Assembly (NCBI RefSeq): GCF_050859505.1
Contig: NZ_CP193934.1
Location: forward strand, 186,001-250,000
Origin: Marinirhabdus sp050859505
GTDB lineage: Bacteria > Bacteroidota > Bacteroidia > Flavobacteriales > Flavobacteriaceae
Reading direction: 5' to 3'
DNA length: 64,000 nt
A program made the position numbers and the translations under genes. Below the pieces are notes generated by a model. The model made no database searches, had not been told where the DNA came from, and worked only from the letters and a program-made list of their open reading frames with translations. This document shows, piece by piece, positions 17,757 to 26,620 of the stretch (within the stretch, counting starts at the first letter, position 1; each line of letters starts with the position of its first letter).

Positions 17757-18944
17757 TTAAACCAGAGCAGCTTTAATTCGTTTCATCGCTTCTTTAATAT
17801 CATTTTCGGAAGCAGCATAACTTATACGTATACAATCCGGATCTCCAAAGGCTTCACCTGTCACCGTAGCAACACCTGCGAATTCTAAAAGATACAAAGC
17901 AAAATCTGAAGCATTGGCAATAGTTTGTCCTTTCAAGGTTTTTCCGAAGTAATACGAAACATCTGGAAACACATAAAAAGCACCTTCAGGTTCATTGGTC
18001 TTAAAACCTGGGATGTCATTTAACAACCCGAGAATTAACGATCGACGCTCTTTAAACGCATCGATCATATATTGAATTTTACTAGGCGAATTTTCTAATG
18101 CAGTAATCGTTGCGCGTTGTGCAATGCAGTTGGCGCCACTAGTTACCTGCCCTTGCATTTTATTGCAGGCACGTGCGATGTATTCAGGACCGCCCATATA
18201 GCCAATACGCCATCCCGTCATTGAAAAGGCTTTAGAAACCCCATTCACCGTCACGGTACGATCATACATATCTTCAAACTGCGCCATAGAAACACGATCG
18301 TCTGTAAAGTTGATGTGCTCATAAATTTCGTCGCTTACCACAATAATTTTTGGATATTTCACCAACACATCTGCCAAAGCACGTAGTTCCGCTCTACTGA
18401 ACACCGAACCACTTGGGTTGCAAGGGGAACTGTAGATCATCATTTTTGTTTTGGGAGTAATAGCAGCTTCCAAGGCTTCTGGTGTTATTTTAAAATCGTT
18501 TTCAATGGTCGATTTAATTTCTACAGGCACACCTCCTGCTACTTTGCTAATATCTGCATAGCTCACCCAGTACGGAGCGGGTAACAACACTTCGTCGCCT
18601 TCATTTAAAAGCACTTGCGCTAAATTTGCCAGGGTTTGTTTAGCACCTGTAGACACTACAATTTGTGAAGGTGCATAGGTTAAATTGTTATCACGTTTAA
18701 ATTTGGTGATAATTGATTTTTTTAGCTCGGCATAGCCATCTACCGGCGTATAGCTATGGTAATTTTCTTCTACGGCTTTTATAGCCGCTTCTTTTACAAA
18801 TTCGGGAATTGTAAAGTCTGGCTCTCCCAAACTTAATCCTATAATATCTTTACCGGCTTCTTTTAGTTCTCGTGCTTTGGCCGCCATGGCTAAAGTTGCA
18901 GAAGTAGCCATATTGTTTACGCGGTCAGAAAGTTGGTTGCTCAT
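17757..18944 (-). CDS. aspartate/aromatic-type pyridoxal aminotransferase (class I)
   Basis: A class I aminotransferase of the AspB (subgroup I-gamma) kind, 395 aa. It has LSLGEPDFTIPEFV near the N-terminus, the NPSG substrate-carboxylate motif (SPCNPSGSVF), and the PLP lysine Lys238 in GVSKAFSMTGWRIGYMGGP. The likely reaction is aspartate plus 2-oxoglutarate to oxaloacetate plus glutamate, though this family also includes prephenate and branched-specificity members. It follows the desaturase gene by 4 bp and precedes purT by 11 bp. Confidence 0.92.
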   Translation of the reverse strand: MSNQLSDRVNNMATSATLAMAAKARELKEAGKDIIGLSLGEPDFTIPEFVKEAAIKAVEENYHSYTPVDGYAELKKSIITKFKRDNNLTYAPSQIVVSTGAKQTLANLAQVLLNEGDEVLLPAPYWVSYADISKVAGGVPVEIKSTIENDFKITPEALEAAITPKTKMMIYSSPCNPSGSVFSRAELRALADVLVKYPKIIVVSDEIYEHINFTDDRVSMAQFEDMYDRTVTVNGVSKAFSMTGWRIGYMGGPEYIARACNKMQGQVTSGANCIAQRATITALENSPSKIQYMIDAFKERRSLILGLLNDIPGFKTNEPEGAFYVFPDVSYYFGKTLKGQTIANASDFALYLLEFAGVATVTGEAFGDPDCIRISYAASENDIKEAMKRIKAALV

Positions 18945-18948
18945 AGTG

Positions 18949-20049
18949 TTATGCAGAAATTGCAGGGTTCATCCCCATCTCTTTTAAGTGTCTGAAATGT
19001 GCTATAATGGCACCTCTCGTAGTTTTATATTCGTAGTACGGCAAGTTGAATTCTAAGGCCGTCTTTTTTACGATTTCTGAAATTTTCGTATAATGAACGT
19101 GGCTTATATTCGGAAAAATATGGTGTTCTACCTGGTGATTTAAACCGCCAGTAAACCAATTCATAATTCTGTTATTTGTACTGAAGTTTACCGTAGTAAA
19201 TAATTGATGAATCGCCCAGGTGTTTTTCATGTTTCCAGTATTATCTGGTAATGGCATTTGTGTATCGCCCACAACGTGCGCCAACTGGAAAACAATGCTT
19301 AAGATTAAACCAGCAACATAATGCATTAAAAAGAAGCCTATCAGGATTTTCCACCAGGCTATTTCAAAAAATATAATAGGCAAAACAATCCAAATCGTTG
19401 CATAGATAGCTTTAGTAATAAACAAAGTGGTCCATTGCACCGAAGGTTTTGGGAACTTTCCGTACGATAATTTTTTGGCTAAATAACGTTTGGTTTGTTT
19501 CCAATCTGACGTGAGCATCCAATTAAACGTTAACAAACCATACAGGAAAACACTGTAGACGTGCTGAAATCTATGAACCTTGTACCATTTTGCATGTTTT
19601 GAAAACCGAATAATTCGTCCGGCATCTAAATCTTCATCATGTCCGTGAATATTGGTATAGGTGTGGTGTAGCACATTATGCTGTACTTGCCAGTTATACA
19701 CATTCCCTGCTAAAATATAGATACTACTTCCCAGAATTTTATTGATCCATTTTTTAGAAGAATAAGATCCGTGATTGGCATCGTGCATCACATTCATTCC
19801 TACGCCAGCCATCCCTACACCCATCACAATGGTTAAAAGTAGTTGCGCCCAGGTTGGAAAATTAAGAGTGAGCAATAAAAAGTATGGAGATAAAAATAAA
19901 GAAAACATAACGAATGTCTTTAAATGTAATTTCCAATTACCTGTTCTGGCAATTTCATTTTCTTTAAAGTAACCATTCACACGTTTGTTGAGCGTACGAA
20001 AAAATTTAGCTGAATCTACACGGGAAAATTTAATTTGAGGAGTGTTCAC
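18949..20049 (-). CDS. membrane acyl-lipid/acyl-CoA fatty acid desaturase
   Basis: Di-iron membrane desaturase that introduces a double bond into fatty acyl chains, most likely for membrane fluidity. The three histidine boxes are complete: HDANHGSY, HNVLHHTYTN and the C-terminal HQVEHHIFPN, the last being the front-end/acyl-CoA type. Four or more hydrophobic segments separate them. I choose a GTG start at 20049 (VNTPQIKFSRVD), because homologues that I know begin this way and a TAnnTTTG promoter lies at 20093-20100; an ATG at 20136 would be upstream of that promoter. About 366 aa. First gene of the desaturase-aminotransferase-purT run. Confidence 0.88.
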   Translation of the reverse strand: MNTPQIKFSRVDSAKFFRTLNKRVNGYFKENEIARTGNWKLHLKTFVMFSLFLSPYFLLLTLNFPTWAQLLLTIVMGVGMAGVGMNVMHDANHGSYSSKKWINKILGSSIYILAGNVYNWQVQHNVLHHTYTNIHGHDEDLDAGRIIRFSKHAKWYKVHRFQHVYSVFLYGLLTFNWMLTSDWKQTKRYLAKKLSYGKFPKPSVQWTTLFITKAIYATIWIVLPIIFFEIAWWKILIGFFLMHYVAGLILSIVFQLAHVVGDTQMPLPDNTGNMKNTWAIHQLFTTVNFSTNNRIMNWFTGGLNHQVEHHIFPNISHVHYTKISEIVKKTALEFNLPYYEYKTTRGAIIAHFRHLKEMGMNPAISA

Positions 20050-20092
20050 AAGGCTTCTAATTCTTTCAAAATTACTTTTGAAAATTGAACCG

Positions 20093-20100
20093 CAAAAATA
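20093..20100 (-). promoter_or_regulatory. desaturase -7 promoter box TATTTTTG
   Basis: Exact TAnnTTTG match on the minus strand; predicts a leader of about 37 bases to the GTG start at 20049. Confidence 0.5.
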
Positions 20101-20154
20101 CAAATTGTAAACTGAAAATGTACCGCCCAAATTCATAAAGTTATAAAAGAAGCC

Positions 20155-20162
20155 TACTTTTG
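20155..20162 (+). promoter_or_regulatory. rsmG -7 promoter box TACTTTTG
   Basis: Exact TAnnTTTG match 16 bp before the rsmG ATG; predicts a leader of about 10 bases. Confidence 0.55.
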
Positions 20163-20178
20163 CAGCTAAAATCGTTCT

Positions 20179-20808
20179 ATGAACCTACTTCACACCTACT
20201 TTCCGCAACTAACTGAGGAACAAACGCTTCAGTTTCAACAATTGGAAACACTGTATCAAGACTGGAATCTTAAAATAAATGTTGTTTCAAGAAAGGATAT
20301 TGACGAGTTGTACCTACGCCACGTCCTTCATTCGCTAGGCATTGCAAAAGTGCAACCTTTTGCTCTTGGAGCTAACGTTTTGGACGTAGGTACTGGTGGC
20401 GGATTTCCAGGTATTCCATTAGCCATTCTTTTTCCTGAAACTCAGTTTCATTTAGTAGATAGTATTGGAAAGAAAATAAAAGTGGTTCAGGAAGTTGTGG
20501 ATGGATTGCAACTTCAGAATGTAAAAATAACAAATGCACGTGCCGAAGACATTACAGGTCAATACGATTTTATTGTAAGCCGCGCTGTAGCTCAAATGGA
20601 AACCTTTACACGTTGGGTGCGAGATCGTGTTGCCAAAAAAAGCAAGCACGAGCTTAAAAATGGAATTTTGTATTTAAAAGGCGGTGATCTTACTGAAGAA
20701 CTACAAGATTTTCCAAAAGCCACCATTTATAACCTTACAGATTACTTTGAGGAAGATTTCTTTGAAACGAAAAGTGTCGTACACCTTCCGCTAAAATACA
20801 GAGGGTAG
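20179..20808 (+). CDS. rsmG: 16S rRNA (guanine-N7) methyltransferase RsmG
   Basis: Methylates N7 of G527 of 16S rRNA with S-adenosylmethionine. 209 aa, normal length. Recognised by NVVSRKDIDELYLRHVLHSL and the SAM-binding NVLDVGTGGGFPGIPLA (about 67-83), followed by VDSIGKKIKVV and the VSRAVA motif. Divergent from the desaturase gene, each with its own TAnnTTTG box. The TAG stop is followed at once by a short piece of the CAGT-type heptad repeat. Confidence 0.96.
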   Translation: MNLLHTYFPQLTEEQTLQFQQLETLYQDWNLKINVVSRKDIDELYLRHVLHSLGIAKVQPFALGANVLDVGTGGGFPGIPLAILFPETQFHLVDSIGKKIKVVQEVVDGLQLQNVKITNARAEDITGQYDFIVSRAVAQMETFTRWVRDRVAKKSKHELKNGILYLKGGDLTEELQDFPKATIYNLTDYFEEDFFETKSVVHLPLKYRG

Positions 20809-20824
20809 TTTCAGCAGTACGTAG
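20809..20824. repeat. remnant heptad repeat between two convergent stop codons
   Basis: The 16 bases between the rsmG TAG and the TAA of the convergent NUDIX gene read TTTCAGCAGTACGTAG. TTTCAG, CAGTACG and (with the following TTA) TAGTTA match the units of the arrays around the S23 gene. Confidence 0.5.
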
Positions 20825-21397
20825 TTAAAACTTGTTTTGTTGTTTCCTTAAAAACCATTGTAATGCTATAATGGTTTTGGCATCTCTAATTTTATCTGAA
20901 AGCCAGGATTCAATTTCTGTAACGGGTAATTTTATACGTTTAATATCTTCTTTTTCTGAAGCTACTCCTCCTCCTGTTGACGTTTTATTTTTTAAAGAAA
21001 CTTCAGCATAAAAAAGATAGCACCGTTCTGTCGCACCTCCCGGAGAGGTATAAAAATTAAAAATCTGTTCTGGCTGAAAAATTGAATAGCCAACTTCTTC
21101 TTCGGTTTCACGAATCACACAGGCTAAAGGGCATTCGTCCTTTTCCAGAGACCCTGCTGGAATTTCATACATCCATCCCTGATGGTGAAGTGTGGTAGGA
21201 TACCTGAATTGCTTTGTTATTACAACGGAAGCTGTATCTTTTTCATACAGCAAAATAGCAACCGAATCGCCACGATGAAATGCAAACCTATCTGTAGTGA
21301 TTTCTTTTCCACTGAACGTGTCGTAGGTAATATTCGCCTTCAGCATTTTGTAGTGGTTATGAAAAACAGTTTCCTCTGTATTGATTGTATAATCCAT
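20825..21397 (-). CDS. NUDIX hydrolase, ADP-ribose pyrophosphatase type
   Basis: Hydrolyses a nucleoside diphosphate linked to another moiety, most likely ADP-ribose to AMP and ribose-5-phosphate. The Nudix box is intact: Gly82, Glu88, Arg96-Glu97, Glu100-Glu101 and Gly103 (GSLEKDECPLACVIRETEEE then VGY). The N-terminal strand swap region (KANITYDTFSGKEITTDRF) and QFRYPT resemble the ADP-ribose pyrophosphatase/NudF group, which dimerises. 190 aa. It sits downstream of the pruA terminator with no clear promoter of its own, so expression may depend on readthrough. Confidence 0.88.
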   Translation of the reverse strand: MDYTINTEETVFHNHYKMLKANITYDTFSGKEITTDRFAFHRGDSVAILLYEKDTASVVITKQFRYPTTLHHQGWMYEIPAGSLEKDECPLACVIRETEEEVGYSIFQPEQIFNFYTSPGGATERCYLFYAEVSLKNKTSTGGGVASEKEDIKRIKLPVTEIESWLSDKIRDAKTIIALQWFLRKQQNKF

Positions 21398-21410
21398 CTT
21401 TTAAAAATAC

Positions 21411-21444
21411 AAAAAAGGCATCAGTTTTCACCAATGCCTTTTTT
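21411..21444 (-). terminator. terminator after pruA
   Basis: AAAAAAGGCAT (21411-21421) pairs with ATGCCTTTTTT (21434-21444) around a 12-base loop, with runs on both sides; it ends the minus-strand pruA transcript. Confidence 0.8.
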
Positions 21445-21463
21445 AATAGTACTTACTATAAAA

Positions 21464-23089
21464 TTATCCTAAGAAAGGATATCTATAATCTACAGGAGTT
21501 ACAAATGTTTCCTTAATCATTCTAGGAGAAATCCAACGGTATAAGTTTAATTTACTTCCTGCTTTGTCATTGGTTCCACTCGCTCTGGCACCTCCAAAAG
21601 GTTGTTGTCCTACGACGGCACCTGTGGGCTTGTCGTTAATATAAAAGTTACCTGCTGCATTTTCCAACGCTTTCATGGCAACTTCCAACGCATAACGATC
21701 TTCACTAAATACGGCTCCTGTAAGGGCATATTCACTAGTTTCATCCACCGTTTTAAGGGTTTCCTCCCATTTGTTATCCTCAAACACGTAAATGGTTACT
21801 ACGGGACCAAATAATTCGGTACACATCGTGGTGTATTTTGGATCTTTGGTTTCAATCACGGTTGGATGTATAAAGTATCCTTCGCTTTTATCGTAGGTTC
21901 CACCAACTATAATTTCAGCATTTTTGTCTATTTGAGCCTGGTCTATATAACTTGCCAGTTTATCAAATGAACCTTCATGAATGACTGCTGTGATAAAATT
22001 ATCCGGATTTTCCGGAGAACCAATTTTAAAACTGTTTACATCGCCAATCAACAAATCTTTTACCTCGTTCCAGATACTTTTTGAAATATAACAACGGCTA
22101 GCCGCGCTACATTTCTGTCCCTGAAATTCGAAAGCACCTCTGGCAATTGCCGTAGCTACTTGTCTTGGGTTAGACGTTTTGTGAGCGACAATAAAATCTT
22201 TTCCTCCCGTTTCCCCTACAATTCTCGGGTAGGTTTTATAATTGTGGATATTGGTTCCAATTTTTTGCCAGATATCTTTAAATACGTGTGTAGAACCTGT
22301 AAAGTGAATCCCACTAAAGTCCGGACTTGCCAAAACTGTATCGGTAATCATTACCGGATCTCCCATCACCATATTAATCACGCCGTCTGGCACACCAGCT
22401 TCACGAAATACATCCAACACAACTTTTGCTGAATATACCTGGCTATCACTTGGCTTCCATAACACTACATTCCCCATTAAAGCTGCACTCGCTGGTAAAT
22501 TACCTGCAATAGCTGTAAAGTTGAAAGGTGTAATGGCATATACAAACCCTTCCAGCGGACGATACTCCAACCTGTTCCAGGCTCCCGAGGTAGACTCTGG
22601 TTGCTCGTGGTAGATCTCCGTCATATACTGTACATTGTAACGTAAGAAATCTATCAACTCGCAAGCTGCGTCAATTTCGGCCTGGTGTACTGTTTTACTT
22701 TGCGCCAGCATGGTAGCGGCGTTTATTTTTGCTCTGTAGGGTCCTGCAATCAATTCAGCAGCACGTAAAAAGATAGCTGCGCGTTGTTCCCAAGGCATTT
22801 GGCTCCATTTTTTTCTGGCCTCCAAACTTCCTGCAATAGCATCCTCAATATGTTTCTTTTCAGCTTTATGGTAGGTTCCTAAGATGTGTTTATGATCGTG
22901 TGGCGGAGCCATCGTAGCGGTATCACCCGTTTTAATATCTTTCCCATTAATATACAACGGCACTTCTACAGTTGCATCATACATTTTCTTGTAGGTAGTT
23001 AACACGCGCTCACGCTCTGGCGAACCTGGAGCATAGTCTAAAATTGGGTCGTTTACTGCGATAGGCACTTCAAAAAATCCTTTTCCCAT
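21464..23089 (-). CDS. pruA: L-glutamate gamma-semialdehyde (1-pyrroline-5-carboxylate) dehydrogenase
   Basis: NAD-dependent aldehyde dehydrogenase that oxidises glutamate semialdehyde to glutamate, the second step of proline degradation. 541 aa, the single-function form. Visible: EYRPLEGFVYAITPFNFTAI, general base Glu293 in RIVGETGGKDF, and nucleophile Cys327 in FQGQKCSAASRCY. The N-terminus (GFFEVPIAVNDPILDYAPGS) is typical of the Bacteroidota and eukaryotic P5CDH group. A TAnnTTTG box lies 32 bp upstream and a terminator downstream, so it is its own unit; no proline dehydrogenase gene is adjacent. Confidence 0.95.
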   Translation of the reverse strand: MGKGFFEVPIAVNDPILDYAPGSPERERVLTTYKKMYDATVEVPLYINGKDIKTGDTATMAPPHDHKHILGTYHKAEKKHIEDAIAGSLEARKKWSQMPWEQRAAIFLRAAELIAGPYRAKINAATMLAQSKTVHQAEIDAACELIDFLRYNVQYMTEIYHEQPESTSGAWNRLEYRPLEGFVYAITPFNFTAIAGNLPASAALMGNVVLWKPSDSQVYSAKVVLDVFREAGVPDGVINMVMGDPVMITDTVLASPDFSGIHFTGSTHVFKDIWQKIGTNIHNYKTYPRIVGETGGKDFIVAHKTSNPRQVATAIARGAFEFQGQKCSAASRCYISKSIWNEVKDLLIGDVNSFKIGSPENPDNFITAVIHEGSFDKLASYIDQAQIDKNAEIIVGGTYDKSEGYFIHPTVIETKDPKYTTMCTELFGPVVTIYVFEDNKWEETLKTVDETSEYALTGAVFSEDRYALEVAMKALENAAGNFYINDKPTGAVVGQQPFGGARASGTNDKAGSKLNLYRWISPRMIKETFVTPVDYRYPFLG

Positions 23090-23120
23090 AGTATTGTTTT
23101 TGTATTAAAATTTAGAAATG

Positions 23121-23128
23121 CAAAGGTA
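23121..23128 (-). promoter_or_regulatory. pruA -7 promoter box TACCTTTG
   Basis: Exact TAnnTTTG match on the minus strand, about 32 bp before the pruA start codon. Confidence 0.55.
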
Positions 23129-23142
23129 AGGAATTTAGTGCG

Positions 23143-23203
23143 CAGTAGGCAGTGGCAGTTTGCAGTATTTATCCGTCACTGAAAACTACTACTGCAACTG
23201 AAT
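23143..23203. repeat. inverted heptad arrays with no gene between them
   Basis: CAGTAGG, CAGTGG, CAGTTTG, CAGTATT (23143-23169) are followed after 8 bases by ACTGAAA, ACTACT, ACTGCA, ACTGAAT (23178-23203). The unit sequences and the inverted arrangement are those seen on either side of the S23 gene at 9214-9688, but here nothing lies inside. Confidence 0.65.
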
Positions 23204-23283
23204 ACTTGGTACAGATTCCCTTTTAATTCTCTATTTTTACCCCATAGCGAAAGCTATTTAAATCAATTTCGACAATATAACGT

Positions 23284-23988
23284 ATGTGCACGGTTACTTT
23301 TATCCCTAAAAACAATAACGACTTCATCCTTACTTCCAATAGAGATGAGGCGCCTGGCAGAAATACTATGGAGCCTCAAAAATATACGGTAGATGGCACG
23401 CAATTGCTATTTCCAAAAGACGCAGTTGCTGGAGGCACATGGATAGGACTTTCAGAAAAAAAACGACTCATTTGTCTTTTGAATGGCGGGGTTACAGCGC
23501 ACGAACGAGCAACCGAATATCGAATGAGCAGAGGGATTATTGTTACTAAATTCCTCACTGCTGAAAATGTAATTGAAACTATTTTAGCGTTCGATTTTAG
23601 CGGGATAGAACCTTTCACAATATTATTGGTTTTGTTTGAAGCTGAAACACAACTCTACGAATTGATCTGGGACGGCGAAAATCCACAATTTTCTGAAAAA
23701 CCGCTACAACCACATATTTGGTCTTCCTCCTTATTATATACTGAAGAAATGAAACAACTTCGCAATGAATGGTTTTCAGAATTTATGTTTGAAACCTTGA
23801 AACCAACTTCCGAAGAAATCCTGAAATTTCATAGCGAAGCAGGGGCCGGAAGCAAAGAGAGCGATTTAATTATGGACAGAAATTTCGTAAAAACAAAAAG
23901 TATTACACAAATCCACAAAGCTGAAGAGGACGTAAGTATGTACTATCAAGATTTACAAACCAAACAACAAACCGTCACCCTTCTGTGA
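23284..23988 (+). CDS. NRDE (TANGO2) family protein
   Basis: Member of the NRDE family, named for the motif seen here as TSNRDE (residues 17-22). The N-terminus MCTVTF places a cysteine directly after the initiator Met, as in N-terminal-nucleophile-like proteins of this family, together with WIGLSEKKRLICLLNGG. The family includes human TANGO2, linked to lipid and heme handling, but the bacterial function is not settled. 234 aa. Its TGA overlaps the GTG start of the next gene, so the two are translationally coupled. Confidence 0.88.
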   Translation: MCTVTFIPKNNNDFILTSNRDEAPGRNTMEPQKYTVDGTQLLFPKDAVAGGTWIGLSEKKRLICLLNGGVTAHERATEYRMSRGIIVTKFLTAENVIETILAFDFSGIEPFTILLVLFEAETQLYELIWDGENPQFSEKPLQPHIWSSSLLYTEEMKQLRNEWFSEFMFETLKPTSEEILKFHSEAGAGSKESDLIMDRNFVKTKSITQIHKAEEDVSMYYQDLQTKQQTVTLL

Positions 23989-25016
23989 AACATACTGGCA
24001 AACTAATAATTCTCGCATTTCCCGATACTTTTGTAACCATGAGTACCGAGTGGATATGCAAAGTATTGCCCTTGGTAGGTCTTGGAACAAAGGAATATAT
24101 TAAAGCAGGGCACGCAGCCTTGGTTCTTATTGAAAATGAAACAGGTAAAGTCCGTTATTTCGATTTTGGACGCTACGTCACTCCAAAAGGTCATGGGCGA
24201 GTTCGCAGCGCCAGTACGGATGCCGAATTACACATGCCCATGACGGCTCAACTATCGGCAGACCACACACTTCAAAATCTTGATGAAATCTTAGTATGGC
24301 TAGATGCCAATCCGCAAAAGACACACGGAGAAGGTCGTTTACTGGCTTCGGTATGCGATGCGATAGACTACGCTAAAGCCGAAGCCTATATTCTTGAACT
24401 TCAAAAAAGGGGAAGTATTCCGTATGGTGTTTTTGGAAAAACAGGAAGCAACTGTGCTCGTTTTGTAACAGATACTATTTTGGCTTCTACCAACGACAAG
24501 AAAATCATAAAGGCTCTTAACTTTAATAAAAAATTTACACCAAGCACCGTAGGCAATGTTGAAAAAGCAAATACCCTGCAAGAAGCATTTCAGGTTCGTG
24601 ACGGAAAAGTTGAATTATTTGAAGGCAGCGCTTTAAAAGAAAACCTCACCAATTATTTTCATAAAAAGAAAACTGAAAGCACTACTGCGGCTCTTATGGC
24701 AACTACGGAGAGAACCTTCAGTAAAAAATTTCAGTTTCAAAAATTATCTGGGACAGGCAGTAATGCCTGGTTTGAAATTGTAGCGACCGACTTGCCTGCG
24801 CACCATTTCAACATAAAAAGATACAACGACTTAGGGGAATTAGATTACAACGGGGTGTATATCTCAACAAAATTTAATTTTTCACTTCCGTATCAATTTA
24901 CATACGATAGTCATTGTGAATTTTGTACAATCGTGCAAAATGGTGAAAAAATTAAGTTGGAAAGTCTGGGGACGCTGGCGCAGTTTAATTCATTGCAAAA
25001 GCAGCGTTCAGCTTAA
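23985..25016 (+). CDS. DUF6695 family protein, probable papain-like fold
   Basis: 343 aa. I recall this family as DUF6695, found in Flavobacteriaceae. The first half contains AGHAALVLIENETGKVRYFDFGRY (His43) and later GKTGSNCARFVTDTI (Cys157); a His near a beta-turn followed by an NC-x2-FV helix is the layout of permuted NlpC/P60-like or DUF4105-type cysteine hydrolases, so I infer a papain-like fold, with moderate certainty. No signal peptide, so probably cytoplasmic. The start is GTG at 23985, overlapping the stop of the NRDE gene by 4 bases, which implies a common job. Its 3' end overlaps the convergent apaG gene by 32 bp. Confidence 0.75.
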   Translation: MKHTGKLIILAFPDTFVTMSTEWICKVLPLVGLGTKEYIKAGHAALVLIENETGKVRYFDFGRYVTPKGHGRVRSASTDAELHMPMTAQLSADHTLQNLDEILVWLDANPQKTHGEGRLLASVCDAIDYAKAEAYILELQKRGSIPYGVFGKTGSNCARFVTDTILASTNDKKIIKALNFNKKFTPSTVGNVEKANTLQEAFQVRDGKVELFEGSALKENLTNYFHKKKTESTTAALMATTERTFSKKFQFQKLSGTGSNAWFEIVATDLPAHHFNIKRYNDLGELDYNGVYISTKFNFSLPYQFTYDSHCEFCTIVQNGEKIKLESLGTLAQFNSLQKQRSA

Positions 25017-25371
25017 AGGTAGGGATGGTAACATAGAAGTATTCGGCAGTGTCAAAATTCATCATTTTATAAGCACCCTGCATGGCACCTACAGGAGCTT
25101 GCAACAAACAACCACTACTATACGTATGTGTTTCGCCTGGCTGCAAAATAGGCTGTATCCCAATTACACCGTCTCCTTCTACGGTTTCAGTAACATTTAA
25201 AGCATCTATAATATCCCAACGTCTCGAGACCAGTTGTACTATAAATTTACTTTGGTTCTCTATAGTGATCGTATAAGAAAAAGCATACGATGGTCTGGAG
25301 TTGTCCTCTAACATCCCTTCAAACCTATTGGCTACTGAAATTTTTATTCCTTTTGTAATTTGTTGTACCAT
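24985..25371 (-). CDS. apaG: ApaG domain protein
   Basis: ApaG family, a small fibronectin-III-like beta protein once linked with Co2+ resistance and Ap4A; its exact activity is unknown. I start at MVQQITKGIKISV (25371), giving 128 aa, the normal family length; 22 further in-frame residues upstream run into the DUF3667 gene and do not resemble ApaG. Characteristic stretches: YAFSYTITIENQS, QLVSRRWDIIDA, GVIGIQPILQPGE, YSSGCLLQAPVGAMQG. It follows the DUF3667 gene by 5 bp, at the end of the trkA-trkH-DUF3667-apaG run. Confidence 0.93.
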   Translation of the reverse strand: MVQQITKGIKISVANRFEGMLEDNSRPSYAFSYTITIENQSKFIVQLVSRRWDIIDALNVTETVEGDGVIGIQPILQPGETHTYSSGCLLQAPVGAMQGAYKMMNFDTAEYFYVTIPTFKLNAAFAMN

Positions 25372-25376
25372 ACTAC

Positions 25377-26588
25377 CTAATAAACGGCTGCTGTGATAAT
25401 GAAGAATAAGGCAGCCGCAACCGAAGCGCCTATCCAAAATACAATGTTTAAAAATACAAATTTTAAAATCGTCACAAAGCGACTTTGCCCATAAAAGTTC
25501 CGTAGTGCTTTATACAAGTAGAATGGCCCTACAATCGCAAAGAGAATACTTTTAAAAATCTCCTTGCCCAGTAGCAAATCTGGCAAGGTTGCAATAAACA
25601 GCCCGATAAAAATAAAACTGAACAAATGGAATATAAAAACCATATGTTCCATATAGCTGAATTTTTTCTTTGAATATATAAACCAAAAGAATAAGGCATA
25701 AAACGGCGTAAAGAAAAATATAAAAAAAGGTGTCTTTTGAAGCATATAGAATGCATATGCTTTGGGATCCTTATTAATTTTTTGAGCCGCTACACTCCTA
25801 CTGTATAACCACCTATGATATCTTGTTTTATTGTGGCGCAGACTATCCAGAGCAATGGAAGGGTCTTCTATGTCGCTTTTTTTATAGAATTCTGTATACA
25901 GGGACAAACGCTCTTCTACATTAGCTACCCAAGCCATAGTATCCAGTTGTTTTTCAGAAACATAAGAGATGGGTTCTTTTTTTGAAATACTATCTGCTTT
26001 TCGTTGTTTATCAATTTCTGAAAATATCGTGTTGTTCAACCCTTTTAGTCCTGTTGTATTCCTGATTTTTTCTTTCGCCATTTCTATTTCTACTGAAGCT
26101 ATAGAATCATCTTTAGCTGAAGTGTCATCATCCAAATCGTCTGTATAGGTATTCCAAGAAAACTGAAAAGGCGTTCCTTTTTCGGTTACTTCATAAGTGC
26201 TGTTATCATCGGGGAAGAAGGTACTTATGAGGCCATTCATTAAAAAATAAATTATAGAAACACTCAAGAAAAACCGAAATGGATTGGCATACTTTAAGCG
26301 TTGTCCTTTGGAGTAGTTTTTAGTGACCCGTCCTGGTCTAAACAACAAGTCGCTCACAGTATATCGCAATCTAGAATCGTAGCTTACGATACTATTAAAA
26401 AACTCACTGAAGAAATCTTTTAAAGATACTTGTTTGGTGCTGTTTAATTGGGAACAATAGGGGCAATATACGTCGGTAAGGTCTAGTGGTTGTCCACAAT
26501 TTAAGCATTCGTTGCTACGATATTTATAGTGCTGGCGATTTTTTTCGCTTATTTTTTTGGTAGAAGGCAATTTTTTATCGCTACGCAT
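25377..26588 (-). CDS. DUF3667 membrane protein with zinc ribbon
   Basis: Bacteroidota membrane protein of the DUF3667 family. A zinc-ribbon-like CLNC (28-31) and CPYC (42-45) stands at the N-terminus, followed by the family signature FNSIVSYDSRLRYTVSDLLF, then RPGRVTKNYSKGQRLKYANP and a hydrophobic segment (FFLSVSIIYFLMNGL). A charged soluble domain of about 150 residues follows, then four hydrophobic segments in the C-terminal third. 403 aa. The function is unknown. Its position 32 bp after trkH and 5 bp before apaG suggests cotranscription with the potassium system. Confidence 0.85.
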   Translation of the reverse strand: MRSDKKLPSTKKISEKNRQHYKYRSNECLNCGQPLDLTDVYCPYCSQLNSTKQVSLKDFFSEFFNSIVSYDSRLRYTVSDLLFRPGRVTKNYSKGQRLKYANPFRFFLSVSIIYFLMNGLISTFFPDDNSTYEVTEKGTPFQFSWNTYTDDLDDDTSAKDDSIASVEIEMAKEKIRNTTGLKGLNNTIFSEIDKQRKADSISKKEPISYVSEKQLDTMAWVANVEERLSLYTEFYKKSDIEDPSIALDSLRHNKTRYHRWLYSRSVAAQKINKDPKAYAFYMLQKTPFFIFFFTPFYALFFWFIYSKKKFSYMEHMVFIFHLFSFIFIGLFIATLPDLLLGKEIFKSILFAIVGPFYLYKALRNFYGQSRFVTILKFVFLNIVFWIGASVAAALFFIITAAVY

Positions 26589-26620
26589 ACAGTAAAAGTA
26601 CTGAAAGTTTTAAAATGACC

